Assembly: GCF_035994945.1 (NCBI RefSeq)
Contig: NZ_CP108677.1
Location: 2,356,001 to 2,420,000 of the forward strand
Direction of reading: 5' to 3'
Origin: Streptomyces sp. NBC_01216
GTDB taxonomy: Bacteria > Actinomycetota > Actinomycetes > Streptomycetales > Streptomycetaceae
Length of the DNA stretch: 64,000 bases
The position numbers were made by a program, and so were the translations under genes. The notes beneath the pieces are model-generated. The model was given only the letters and a program-made list of their open reading frames with translations. It searched no databases and had not been told where the DNA came from. Of this stretch, positions 8,909 to 16,400 are shown in pieces; positions within the stretch are counted from its first letter, which is position 1; every line of letters begins with the position of its first letter.

Positions 8909-8940
8909 GCGGGGGCCGGTCCGTTCGGACCGGCCCCCGC
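8909..8940 (-). terminator. hairpin terminator of the wblC operon
   Basis: A perfect 14-bp stem (8909-8922 with 8927-8940) with a GTTC loop, 37 nt past the stop of the gene after wblC. There is no T tract, but the stem is long and GC-rich, as in other actinobacterial terminators. Confidence 0.75.
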
Positions 8941-8976
8941 GAGGGTTCACCGGGAGGAACCCGTGCCCTGGGGCAC

Positions 8977-9300
8977 TCAGTGCATGACGGCCATGGCGAG
9001 GGCGCGGCGGGCGCGCAGGGACACTCGCTCGGCACGCCGCTGCATCCGTCGGGCGGCGACCAGGCGCAGGGCCTGGCGTTCCGCGTCGGCTTCACGCAGA
9101 CGCTCGTGCATATGGGCACGAGCCATGGCTTCTGGGATGAGTTGCATTTCGCGGGTCCTGTTCTGACGCGAGGCGTGCGCACCGGTGGTGTGCATGTCCG
9201 GGGTCGCGGAGCCGGAGGGCTCCCGGGTGGAAGAGGTCATCGGGGCCAGCTTCTGGGGATCGTGCGTGAGGGGTCGGTCGATGGTTCCGGTGATGTTCAT
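8977..9300 (-). CDS. small basic protein coupled to wblC
   Basis: A 107-residue protein whose ATG overlaps the wblC stop codon (ATGA), so it should be translated by coupling from the wblC message. The first half is polar and disordered; the second half (about residues 52-107) is a strongly basic Arg/Ala-rich helix (RLREADAERQALRLVAARR, then RRAERVSLRARRALAMAV). Similar short Arg-rich proteins are found in other actinomycetes, but I cannot assign a function. An internal Met (MTSSTREPSG) is an alternative start. The antibiotic-stress context suggests an accessory role to WblC; that is inference only. Confidence 0.6.
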   Translation of the reverse strand: MNITGTIDRPLTHDPQKLAPMTSSTREPSGSATPDMHTTGAHASRQNRTREMQLIPEAMARAHMHERLREADAERQALRLVAARRMQRRAERVSLRARRALAMAVMH

Positions 9301-9665
9301 GCCGAGACCGGGTTCTTGCGCGGGCGGCCACGGGGCCGCTTGCGGGCGACGACGACGCCCTGGACGAACAGCTCGCCACCCCAGACGCCCCACGGCTCAC
9401 GCCGCTCCTGGGCGCCGGCGAGGCAGGCCGCCACCAGCGGGCAGCTTCGGCAGAGCGACTTGGCGTACTCGACGTCCGCCGGGGACTCGGCGAAGAAGAC
9501 CTCCGGGTCGTACGAACGGCAGGGGACGGCTACACCGAGGTTGTCGATCGCTTCGTCGAGCGCGGTGAGCGTCGTGAGGGGGGTCAAGGGGGTGTCCTCC
9601 GTGAGGCCGGGCGGGGGGATCGTTTCGGAAGGCGGTACGGACGGGGCGTGCGCTTCGAGTTGCAC
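9297..9665 (-). CDS. wblC: WblC/WhiB7 antibiotic-stress transcription activator
   Basis: A 122-residue WhiB-like Fe-S transcription factor. Four cluster-ligand cysteines are at 49, 72, 75 and 81 (CxnCxxCx5C), the G(V/I)WGG turn at about 93-97, and a C-terminal AT-hook (KRPRGRPRKNP), which is the hallmark of WhiB7/WblC. This family binds sigma A/HrdB and activates ribosome-protection, efflux and drug-modification genes after translation-targeting antibiotics, including its own gene. The GTG at 9665 gives the length typical of the family and has GAGGAACG upstream. The next gene overlaps its stop. Regulation appears to work through a distant WhiB7-type promoter and a leader with an ORF and a terminator hairpin, described separately. 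Confidence 0.95.
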   Translation of the reverse strand: MQLEAHAPSVPPSETIPPPGLTEDTPLTPLTTLTALDEAIDNLGVAVPCRSYDPEVFFAESPADVEYAKSLCRSCPLVAACLAGAQERREPWGVWGGELFVQGVVVARKRPRGRPRKNPVSA

Positions 9666-9773
9666 GGTGGTCGTTCCTCGTCTGGTTGTTCCGGCCTGTT
9701 GGCCGGGGTTTCGGCTGGTACCGGGTTCTTGCTTGTCCCGAGGCTCCTTCGTTCCGTCCTCCCCGTTCGGGGA

Positions 9774-9816
9774 CAAACAGAAGGGCCGCGGATCCCGGGT
9801 GGGGTTCCGCGGCCCT
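9774..9816 (-). terminator. intrinsic terminator/attenuator in the wblC leader
   Basis: On the minus strand a perfect 11-bp stem (9806-9816 pairing with 9782-9792) is followed by a T-rich run (TTCTGTTTGTC), one of the few hairpins here with a real U tract. It sits 24 nt after the stop of the leader ORF and about 110 nt before the wblC start. This is the position expected for the attenuator known to control whiB7/wblC in actinobacteria. Confidence 0.8.
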
Positions 9817-9839
9817 GAAGGCGCCGGCCTGATCGAAGA

Positions 9840-10214
9840 TCAGACTGGATCGCTCCAGGGTTCGAGCCCACGGATGGCCCACATCGTGTAGTGCTTCGTC
9901 GTCTGCTGCTCGGTTTCGGCACCGGTCGCCGCAATGGCATGGGCCGAGGCCTTGCATGCCGCTACTCCTGCTTCCAGTGCCTCGGTCGGTCGCTCATCGC
10001 GCTCCATGACGGGCTGACCCGTCAGGACGGCCGCCGGCCGCAGGGAAGCGAAACCGGGCATGCTGGTACCCGGGGTACCGGCGCCGAAGAGACCGTTGCC
10101 CGCGAACGCCGAGCCGGAGAGGCCGAGCGAGCAGGTGGAGACGACCGAGCGACCGGTCATTTTGTCCATGCCGACGAAGCGGATGCTGCTGTTGCTGTCG
10201 GTGTAGCTGATCAC
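9840..10214 (-). CDS. leader ORF upstream of wblC (124 codons)
   Basis: A 124-codon ORF with a GTG start and an excellent ribosome binding site (AGAGGAGG, 8 nt spacing), lying wholly inside the predicted wblC transcript. It has Streptomyces-like third-position GC. The product begins MISYTDSNSSIRFVG and ends KHYTMWAIRGLEPWSDPV; I recognise no domain, and there is no signal peptide or membrane helix. The stop codon is 24 nt before the terminator hairpin, so ribosomes finishing or stalling on it could decide whether the hairpin forms. It may be a real small protein, a regulatory uORF, or both. A GTG 25 codons upstream is in frame but lacks a ribosome binding site. Confidence 0.6.
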   Translation of the reverse strand: MISYTDSNSSIRFVGMDKMTGRSVVSTCSLGLSGSAFAGNGLFGAGTPGTSMPGFASLRPAAVLTGQPVMERDERPTEALEAGVAACKASAHAIAATGAETEQQTTKHYTMWAIRGLEPWSDPV

Positions 10215-10330
10215 TGGAATCGCCTCCTCTCGGCGTCTCGGAGGGCTCGGCGTGAACCGGACCCTCAGGTATGCGGACAAGTACAGCACGGGGACAGGGC
10301 TTCGAAGAAGCCGCCGTTTCCGTGGTTAAG

Positions 10331-10370
10331 AACCTATGGGGCTTGACGGGGAAGGCGCAAACTATTTTTC
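10331..10370 (-). promoter_or_regulatory. WhiB7/WblC-type promoter for wblC
   Basis: On the minus strand there is an AT-rich element (GAAAAATAGT, 10370-10361), then TTGCGC as -35 (10360-10355), an 18-bp spacer, and TAGGTT as -10 (10336-10331). An AT-rich block immediately upstream of the -35 is the known target of the WhiB7 AT-hook, so this looks autoregulatory. The predicted transcript begins near 10324. Confidence 0.65.
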
Positions 10371-10383
10371 CGACGAGTTTTCC

Positions 10384-12555
10384 TCAGGGGGTCTCGTCGG
10401 CTCCGCCAGGCTCCTCGCCTGCGCAGATGGCCAGGACATCGGCCCCGAACCGGTCCAGCTTGCGGGCCCCGACACCGGAGATCCCGGCGAGCTCGCCGTC
10501 GCTGGAGGGCACGCACTCCGCGATCGCCATGAGCGTCTTGTCGGTGAAGACGCAGTAGGCCGGCTGCCCGAGTTCCCTGGCCTGTTCGGAGCGCCACTCC
10601 CGCAGCCGCTCGTACAGCGCCTCGTCCATGTCCGACGGGCAGTCCTCGCAGCGCATCAGCTTCATCTCGCCGGCCTCCGTGAGCGTGGAACCGCACACCC
10701 GGCAGAGCACCGGGCCGCGGCGCTTGCGCCGGCCGCCGCCCCGCTCGACGGAGCCGCCTCCCCCGGCCCCCGCGGCGCCCAGGGAGCCGGAGCCGGGTCG
10801 CAGCCCCTTGAGGAAGCGGGTCGGCCGCCGGGAGGCACGACCTCCCGGCGAGCGGGAGAGCGCCCAGGACAGGGAGAGGTGGAACCGGGCCCGGGTGACC
10901 CCGACGTAGAGCAGCCGACGCTCCTCTTCGACCTGCTCGTCGGTCTTGGCGTAGGTGATCGGCATCATGCCCTCGGTGAGCCCGACCAGGAAGACGGCGT
11001 CCCACTCCAGCCCCTTGGCGGCGTGCAGGGAGGCGAGCGTGACGCCCTGGACCGTCGGCGCGTGCTGGGCTGCCGCCCGCTCGTCGAGCTCGGCGACGAG
11101 GTCGGACAGAGTGGCCCCGGGCTTGGCACGGGCGAAGTCCTCGGCGAGGCGGACCAGGGCGGCGAGGGACTCCCAGCGGTCTCGGACGGCGCCGGAGCCG
11201 GCGGGCGGCTCGGTCGTCCAGCCCTTGGTGGAAAGCACCGCGCGGACCTGCGCCGGGAGGTCCTCGGCGTCGTCGAGCAGGGAGTCGTTGCCTCCGGCGC
11301 GCGCGGCGCCGCGCAGGGCGACTCCGGCCTCGCGCACCTCCTGGCGTTCGAAGAAGCGCTCGGCGCCGCGGAGCTGGTAGGGCACTCCGGCGTCGGCGAG
11401 GGCTTGCTCGTAGACCTCGGACTGGGCGTTCACGCGGTACAGCACGGCGATCTCGCCGGCCGGGACCCCGGAGGCGATCAGGTCGCGGATGCGGCGGGCG
11501 GTGCCTTCCGCCTCGGCGGGCTCGTCGGCGTACTCGGTGTAGGCGGGGTCGGGGCCGGGGTCACGCTGGGACACCAGCTCGAGACGGTGCTCGGCGGCCC
11601 GGCCGCGGGCCTGGCTGAGCAGCCCGTTCGCGAGGTGGACGACCTGAGGCGTGGAGCGGTAGTCGCGCACCAGCTTCACCACCGTGGCGTTCGGGTGCCG
11701 GGTGCGGAAGTTCAGCAGGTGGTCGGGGGTGGCACCGGTGAAGGAGTAGATCGTCTGGCTGGCGTCCCCGACGACGCACAGACTGTCCCGGTCGCCGAGC
11801 CACAGGTCGAGCAGACGCTGCTGGAGCGGGGAGACGTCCTGGTACTCGTCCACGACGAAGTGCTGGTACTGCCCGCGGATCTGGTCGGCGATGTCGTGAC
11901 GGTCCTGGAGGATGCCGACCGCGAGCAGCAGCACGTCCTCGAAGTCGATCACCGAGCGATCCCGCTTGAGCTGCTCGTACATCGCGTAGATCTGGCCGAT
12001 CTCGGCCGGGTCGCGCGGTGCGTCGCGGACCGACTTGGCCACGGCCGCCGGGTAGTCGGCGGGGACGGTCTGGGTGACCTTCGCCCACTCGATCTCGCTG
12101 GTGACGTCGCGCAGCTCGTTCCGGTCGAGGCGGACGCGGCAGCGTGCGGCGGCCTCGGCGACGAGCTGGATCTTGCGCTCCAGGAGCCGGGGAAGCTCAC
12201 CACCGACGACTTTCGGCCAGAAATACTGGAGCTGGCGCAGGGCCGCGGAGTGGAAGGTGCGGGCCTGGACTCCGCCCGCGCCGAGCTCGCGGAGCCGTCC
12301 GCGCATCTCGCCGGCCGCCCGGTTCGTGAAGGTGACGGCCAGCACACTGGCCGGCTGGAGTATCCCCGCCCGCACCCCGTAGGCGATGCGGTGCGTGATG
12401 GCCCGGGTCTTGCCCGTGCCGGCTCCCGCCAGCACGCACACCGGGCCGTGCAGGGCGAGGGCCACCTCGCGCTGCTCGGGGTCGAGCCCGTCGAGCACCG
12501 CGTCGGCCGACTCGGGTACCCGCGGGAAAAGAGAGGAGTGCGTTGCTGCTGTCAC
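10384..12555 (-). CDS. uvrD2: UvrD2-type ATP-dependent DNA helicase with HRDC domain
   Basis: A 723-residue superfamily 1A helicase. The Walker A AGAGTGKT is at 43-50, with TFTNRAAGEM (Ia), VVDEYQDVSPLQ (II), GDASQTIYSFTGA (III), VRDYRSTPQVV (IV), TLASLHAAKGLEWDAV (V) and YVGVTRAR (VI). After a disordered linker comes a zinc-finger-like tetracysteine unit (CRVC...CEDC) and then a C-terminal HRDC domain. This architecture marks the actinobacterial UvrD2 group, an essential Ku-independent 3'-5' helicase in mycobacteria. The GTG start at 12555 is divergent from the mycoredoxin gene, with 144 bp between them. Confidence 0.92.
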   Translation of the reverse strand: MTAATHSSLFPRVPESADAVLDGLDPEQREVALALHGPVCVLAGAGTGKTRAITHRIAYGVRAGILQPASVLAVTFTNRAAGEMRGRLRELGAGGVQARTFHSAALRQLQYFWPKVVGGELPRLLERKIQLVAEAAARCRVRLDRNELRDVTSEIEWAKVTQTVPADYPAAVAKSVRDAPRDPAEIGQIYAMYEQLKRDRSVIDFEDVLLLAVGILQDRHDIADQIRGQYQHFVVDEYQDVSPLQQRLLDLWLGDRDSLCVVGDASQTIYSFTGATPDHLLNFRTRHPNATVVKLVRDYRSTPQVVHLANGLLSQARGRAAEHRLELVSQRDPGPDPAYTEYADEPAEAEGTARRIRDLIASGVPAGEIAVLYRVNAQSEVYEQALADAGVPYQLRGAERFFERQEVREAGVALRGAARAGGNDSLLDDAEDLPAQVRAVLSTKGWTTEPPAGSGAVRDRWESLAALVRLAEDFARAKPGATLSDLVAELDERAAAQHAPTVQGVTLASLHAAKGLEWDAVFLVGLTEGMMPITYAKTDEQVEEERRLLYVGVTRARFHLSLSWALSRSPGGRASRRPTRFLKGLRPGSGSLGAAGAGGGGSVERGGGRRKRRGPVLCRVCGSTLTEAGEMKLMRCEDCPSDMDEALYERLREWRSEQARELGQPAYCVFTDKTLMAIAECVPSSDGELAGISGVGARKLDRFGADVLAICAGEEPGGADETP

Positions 12556-12699
12556 CCCGCCATGCTGCCAGGTTCACGGGGGTGGATGCGGCGGCTTGTC
12601 CACAGGCCCCGGTCACCGGTCGTACGAACACGGGAATGGTGGGGGCGGGTCCCGCGTTCTTCCCTCGGCAGCCACCAGCGAACGAAGGAGCTCCAGGCC

Positions 12700-12954
12700 A
12701 TGCAGGGCACTGTGACGATGTACAGCACCACGTGGTGCGGCTACTGCCGTCGGCTGAAGAGCCAGATGGACCGCGAGGGCATCGCGTACACGGAGATCAA
12801 CATCGAGCAGGACCCGGACTCGGCCGCGTTCGTCGAGAAGGCCAACGGAGGCAACCAGACGGTTCCGACGGTGTTGGCAATTTCCCCCTCTGGCGCCGAG
12901 TCGGTCATGACGAACCCGAGCCTGGCGCAGGTCAAGCAGGCCCTCGCCGTCTGA
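12700..12954 (+). CDS. mrx1: mycoredoxin-1-like glutaredoxin
   Basis: An 84-residue glutaredoxin-fold protein with the active site CGYC (Cys13 and Cys16) in the context STTWCGYCRRLK, and the conserved cis-Pro segment TVPTV. Mycoredoxins reduce protein-mycothiol mixed disulfides using mycothiol, so this is a cytosolic thiol-repair protein. The ATG has GAAGGAG at good spacing. A perfect TTCG-loop hairpin terminator follows. A copy of only the 3' end of such a gene lies at 13837-13926, which points to an old duplication. Confidence 0.92.
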   Translation: MQGTVTMYSTTWCGYCRRLKSQMDREGIAYTEINIEQDPDSAAFVEKANGGNQTVPTVLAISPSGAESVMTNPSLAQVKQALAV

Positions 12955-12979
12955 CCCTCCCGATCCCCCGTAGATACGA

Positions 12980-13007
12980 CAGGGCCCCTGCTTCGGCAGG
13001 GGCCCTG
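12980..13007 (+). terminator. hairpin terminator after mycoredoxin
   Basis: A perfect 12-bp stem (12980-12991 with 12996-13007) closed by a TTCG tetraloop, 25 nt past the mycoredoxin stop. It may also stop transcription from the convergent broken regulator gene. Confidence 0.82.
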
Positions 13008-13022
13008 CTCACGTCCCAGAGA

Positions 13023-13690
13023 TCACTGAGGGGCGCGGGAGTACTGCTCCAAGATCGCTTTCGATGTGGACCTATCCACAGGTCGTAGCTCCCACGGTCC
13101 CGTGTTCACGTCAAAGTCCTCGCCGAACCCGACCCACTTCCCGGCCATCCTCCGGCCAGTCGGCTCGAACAGGAGCTGAACGGCTCCGTGGTATCGGGCA
13201 CCGTTGTAGTAGCCATCGGCGGCCGTCTGCTCGACCCACGAACCGGTGACGACGTTCCGATCTACGGTGAGGTCGAGGGTCGGCGGACTGTCCGGGTTGC
13301 TCGACGCCCCCCGGGAGGCTCTGAGCGGTCAGCCGGTTCCCGTGCTGCACGATCACCACGTAGTGCTTGCCCTCGTACGCGTCGCCCCGACTGGACGAGG
13401 AGAACTCGTACCTGCTCAGCCACACCCCCGAATACTCCCCATCGGCCTGTGCTGCCGTGTGGGCGCTGACGGCGGCGGAGGTGACCCCGCCCTGTCCTGC
13501 GTCCATGTCATGCCCTCCTGTCCCGTCTGCATGAACCCTGGCCATCGGTACCGGCAGGGTGAACCCCAGAGCCTCCACGGGACGCCCCGTAACCCTCTCC
13601 AGGGCACGCGCGTACACACCCCGGGGGGCTTGCTCGTCCCCGGCTCCCAGCGCTGCACCAACCGCTTGGAAGCCTCGTTCGGCTCTCCCA
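13023..13690 (-). pseudogene. XRE-family regulator remnant, truncated and frameshifted twice
   Basis: Three reading frames together spell the C-terminal half of a Streptomyces XRE-type regulator. The pieces are GEPNEASKRLVQRWEPGTSK (about 13690-13630), then VYARALERVTGRPVEALGF through GVWLSRYEF and HYVVIVQHGNRLTAQSLPGG, then SNPDSPPTLDLTVDRNVVTG through RYHGAVQLLFEP and KWVGFGEDFDVNTGPWEL to a stop at 13023. The frame shifts occur at two six-base homopolymers, 13623-13628 and 13307-13312. The N-terminal helix-turn-helix is absent because the sequence switches to methyltransferase-like DNA on the other strand. Decay is likelier than sequencing error because of the truncation, but raw reads should be checked. 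Confidence 0.72.
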
Positions 13691-13836
13691 CATCCCGCCC
13701 CGGGACTACGAGCCGGACGAGTGGGAGGCGCGGTTGAAGGAAGTCGGGTTCGTGGACGTACAGGCCCGGATCATCGCCCCGCCGATGGGGCGCCGAACGG
13801 GCACGCTCCTGGTGACCGGAGACAAGCCACAGCCGC
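13686..13836 (+). pseudogene. 3' remnant of a class I SAM-dependent methyltransferase
   Basis: The plus strand encodes SHIPPRDYEPDEWEARL and then KEVGFVDVQARIIAPP and RRTGTLLVTGDK without a start codon or SAM-binding region. This is the usual C-terminal end of class I methyltransferases (DYEPDxWexRLxeAGF...GTLLVTG). It is head-to-tail with the mycoredoxin remnant and abuts the XRE remnant on the opposite strand, so it is a fragment left by recombination. Confidence 0.6.
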
Positions 13837-13926
13837 AAGACCGTGCCGACGGTGCAGATCCTGCCCGCCGCCGGTGGCTCCGAGGTCGTCCTGACCAACC
13901 CGAGCCTCGCCCAGGTCAAGCAGGCG
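13837..13926 (+). pseudogene. 3' remnant of a second mycoredoxin gene
   Basis: About 30 codons read KTVPTVQILPAA and then VVLTNPSLAQVKQA, matching the end of the intact mycoredoxin at 12700-12954 (TVPTVLAI... and TNPSLAQVKQA) in protein and largely in DNA. The CxxC half is missing, and the frame runs on into the antisense of nudC. It marks the right edge of the broken-gene region. Confidence 0.68.
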
Positions 13927-13961
13927 CCCGGTGGGGGCCCTCCCCTGTCCCGGCGCCGTGG

Positions 13962-14909
13962 TCACACGACGTCGCCCGGCTTCGGCAGCGGTCTGCCGTA
14001 CCAGCGCTCGATCAGCCGGGAGGCGATCGAGATGCCGTACGGCGGCAGCACCTCGCCCGACTCGAAGGCCGCGGTCAGGTCCTCCCGGGAGAACCAGCGG
14101 GCCTCGTGGATCTCCTCGCCGTCCACGTTGATCTCCGAGGAGGTGGCGCGGGCCATGAAACCGAGCATGAGGCTGGAGGGGAAGGGCCAGGGCTGGCTGG
14201 CCACGTAGGTCACCTCGCCGACCGTGACACCCGCCTCCTCGAAGACCTCACGGACCACGGACTGCTCCACCGACTCACCGGGCTCGACGAAGCCCGCGAG
14301 AGTGGAGAAGCGGCCCTCCGGCCAGTGCACCTGCCGGCCGAGGAGGGCACGGTCCAGCTCGTCCGTGACCAGCATGATCACGGCGGGGTCGGTGCGCGGG
14401 TAGTGCTCGGCACCGCACGCCTGGCAGCGGCGGATGTGACCGGCCGCGGCGATGACGGAGCGCTCGCCGCAGCGGGAGCAGAAGCGGTGGAGCCGCTGCC
14501 AGTTCTCCAGGGCGACGGCGTGTGCCATGAGGCCCGCGTCCCTCGGCGACAGCAGCAGTCCGGCCTCGCGCAGTCCGGCCGGACGGGCGGACTGGTCCAT
14601 GCGGCCGGGCAGCGCGTCCTTCTGGAGGGCGAAGTAGGAGACGCCCTCGGCGTCGGTGCCCAGGAAGTAGCGGTGGGTCTCGGTGACCGGGGCCTCGAAG
14701 GTCGGGGTCATGACGAGCTCGGTCCGGCCGTCGGGAGTGTCGTCGATCAGCGCCTGGCCGCCGGAGACCACGAAGACGAGGGTGCTGGGGTGGCTCCAGG
14801 CCGCCGCCAGCCATGCCTCGTCCAGACGGTGGTGGGCCGCGCGGTCGATGCCGCTCGGGGCGGTGAGCCCGATCGGTCGTTCCGCGGTCTCGTTGCTCTT
14901 GGTGCTCAC
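13962..14909 (-). CDS. nudC: NAD(+)/NADH diphosphatase NudC
   Basis: A 315-residue NudC. Two zinc-binding Cys pairs are at 144/147 and 162/165 (CSRC and CQAC), the Nudix box GFVEPGESVEQSVVREVFEE starts at about 206, and the NADH-specific signature SQPWPFPSSLM is at about 238. The family cleaves NAD(H) to NMN(H) and AMP and removes NAD caps from RNA 5' ends. The GTG at 14909 has a ribosome binding site GGGAGTTGGAAG and the right length. It is 41 bp downstream of the M20 dipeptidase gene on the same strand. Confidence 0.93.
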   Translation of the reverse strand: MSTKSNETAERPIGLTAPSGIDRAAHHRLDEAWLAAAWSHPSTLVFVVSGGQALIDDTPDGRTELVMTPTFEAPVTETHRYFLGTDAEGVSYFALQKDALPGRMDQSARPAGLREAGLLLSPRDAGLMAHAVALENWQRLHRFCSRCGERSVIAAAGHIRRCQACGAEHYPRTDPAVIMLVTDELDRALLGRQVHWPEGRFSTLAGFVEPGESVEQSVVREVFEEAGVTVGEVTYVASQPWPFPSSLMLGFMARATSSEINVDGEEIHEARWFSREDLTAAFESGEVLPPYGISIASRLIERWYGRPLPKPGDVV

Positions 14910-14950
14910 AGGTGCTTCCAACTCCCCCGGATCGGTGATGGGTGCGGCGT

Positions 14951-16390
14951 TCAGCGCTGCGGGGCGGCTGCCGGAAGGGCGGCGGACAGCTCGCCCCACA
15001 GATGGGCGGTGGTCTCGACGCCCTTCATGAGCAGGCCGAGCTCGACCTTCTCGTTCGGGGCGTGCCAGCCGTCGGACGGTACCGAGATGCCGAGGAAGAG
15101 GACGGGGGCGTCCAGGACGTCCTGGAGGTCGGCGGCCGGGCCCGATCCGCCTTCGCGGGTGAAGCGGACCGGGGCGCCGTCGAAGGCGGTGCTCATGGCA
15201 CGGGCGACGGACCGCAGCGCCGGGTGGTCGAGCGGGGTCAGGCAGGGCCGGGTCGGGGCGCCGAAGGTGATCTCGTACCGGATGCCCGGCGGGACCTGGG
15301 CCGCGAGCCAGTCCCGGACCGCGAGTTCGATCTTGGCCGGGTCCTGGCCCGCGACCAGGCGGAAGGAGAGCTTGAGCTGCGCGGAGGCCGGGACGATCGT
15401 CTTGCCGCCGGGGCCCTGGTAGCCGCCGCCGATGCCGTTGACCTCGGCGGTGGGGCGGGCCCAGACCCGCTCCAGGGTGGAGAAGCCGGCCTCGCCGAGA
15501 GTGCCGTGGGACTTGGCGGTGCGCAGCCACGCGGACTCGTCGAAGGGCAGCTCGGCGATGAGCGCGCGCTCGGCGTCGCCGAGTTCGGTGACGCCCTCGT
15601 AGAAGCCGGGCACGGCGACGTGCTCGTCCTCGTCGTGCAGGGCGGCGACGATCCGCCCGGCGACGGTGACCGGGTTGGGGACCGCGCCGCCGAACGAGCC
15701 GGAGTGGATGTCCTGGTCGGGGCCGTACAGCTCGATCTGGCAGTCGGCGACACCGCGCATGCCGGTGCACACGGTCGGGGTGTCCTCGGACCACATGCCG
15801 GTGTCGGAGACGACGACGGCGTCGGCGGCGAGCCGGTCGGCGTGGGCCTCGACCAGGGCGCGGAAGTGCGGGGAACCGGACTCCTCCTCGCCCTCGACGA
15901 GCAGCTTGAGGTTGACCGCCGGCGCGGTGCGGCCGGTGGCGGCGAGGTGGGCCCGCACACCGAGGGTGTGGAAGAAGACCTGGCCCTTGTCGTCGGCGGC
16001 GCCGCGGGCGTACATCCGCCCGTCGGCGACGTGCGGCTCGAAGGGGTCGGTGTGCCAGCCGTCCTCGCGGGCGGCGGGCTGCACGTCGTGGTGGCCGTAG
16101 ACCAGCACGGTAGGGGCGTCGGCGTCACCGGACGGCCATTCGGCGAAGACGGCGGGGAGGCCGTCGGTCTCCCAGACCTCGACCGTCTCGAAGCCCGTCT
16201 CGGTGAGTTTGGCGGCGAGCCACTCGGCGCTGCGCCGCACGTCCGCGGCCCGGTCGGGCTGCGCCGAGACGGACGGGATGCGCAGCCAGTCCGCGAGGTC
16301 GTCGAGGAAGGCGGCGCGGTGCTGCTCGATGTACGTGCGCACCGCCCGCGTACGTGCGGTCTGGACGGCGCTGTCCGGTGTGTCGCTCAT
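14951..16390 (-). CDS. M20 family dipeptidase
   Basis: A 479-residue M20 zinc metallopeptidase of the ArgE/DapE/CPG2 group. Metal-site motifs are present: VYGHHDVQP (first His and Asp ligands), ARGAADDKGQ, VEGEEESGS (catalytic Glu pair) and VVVSDTGM (Asp ligand); the dimerisation lid begins near TGMRGVADCQIEL. Substrates are usually dipeptides. The ATG at 16390 is well placed; there is no signal peptide, so it is cytosolic. It is 10 bp downstream of the adnB stop, so it may be transcribed with the DNA-repair genes, and nudC follows. Confidence 0.9.
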   Translation of the reverse strand: MSDTPDSAVQTARTRAVRTYIEQHRAAFLDDLADWLRIPSVSAQPDRAADVRRSAEWLAAKLTETGFETVEVWETDGLPAVFAEWPSGDADAPTVLVYGHHDVQPAAREDGWHTDPFEPHVADGRMYARGAADDKGQVFFHTLGVRAHLAATGRTAPAVNLKLLVEGEEESGSPHFRALVEAHADRLAADAVVVSDTGMWSEDTPTVCTGMRGVADCQIELYGPDQDIHSGSFGGAVPNPVTVAGRIVAALHDEDEHVAVPGFYEGVTELGDAERALIAELPFDESAWLRTAKSHGTLGEAGFSTLERVWARPTAEVNGIGGGYQGPGGKTIVPASAQLKLSFRLVAGQDPAKIELAVRDWLAAQVPPGIRYEITFGAPTRPCLTPLDHPALRSVARAMSTAFDGAPVRFTREGGSGPAADLQDVLDAPVLFLGISVPSDGWHAPNEKVELGLLMKGVETTAHLWGELSAALPAAAPQR

Positions 16391-16400
16391 GGTCCCGAGC

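Noticed and set aside
10336..12700. Plus-strand open frame running through uvrD2 into the mycoredoxin gene, which would make an N-terminal extension
   Set aside because: The mycoredoxin ATG at 12700 has its own ribosome binding site and gives the exact family length; the upstream part is uvrD2 antisense.
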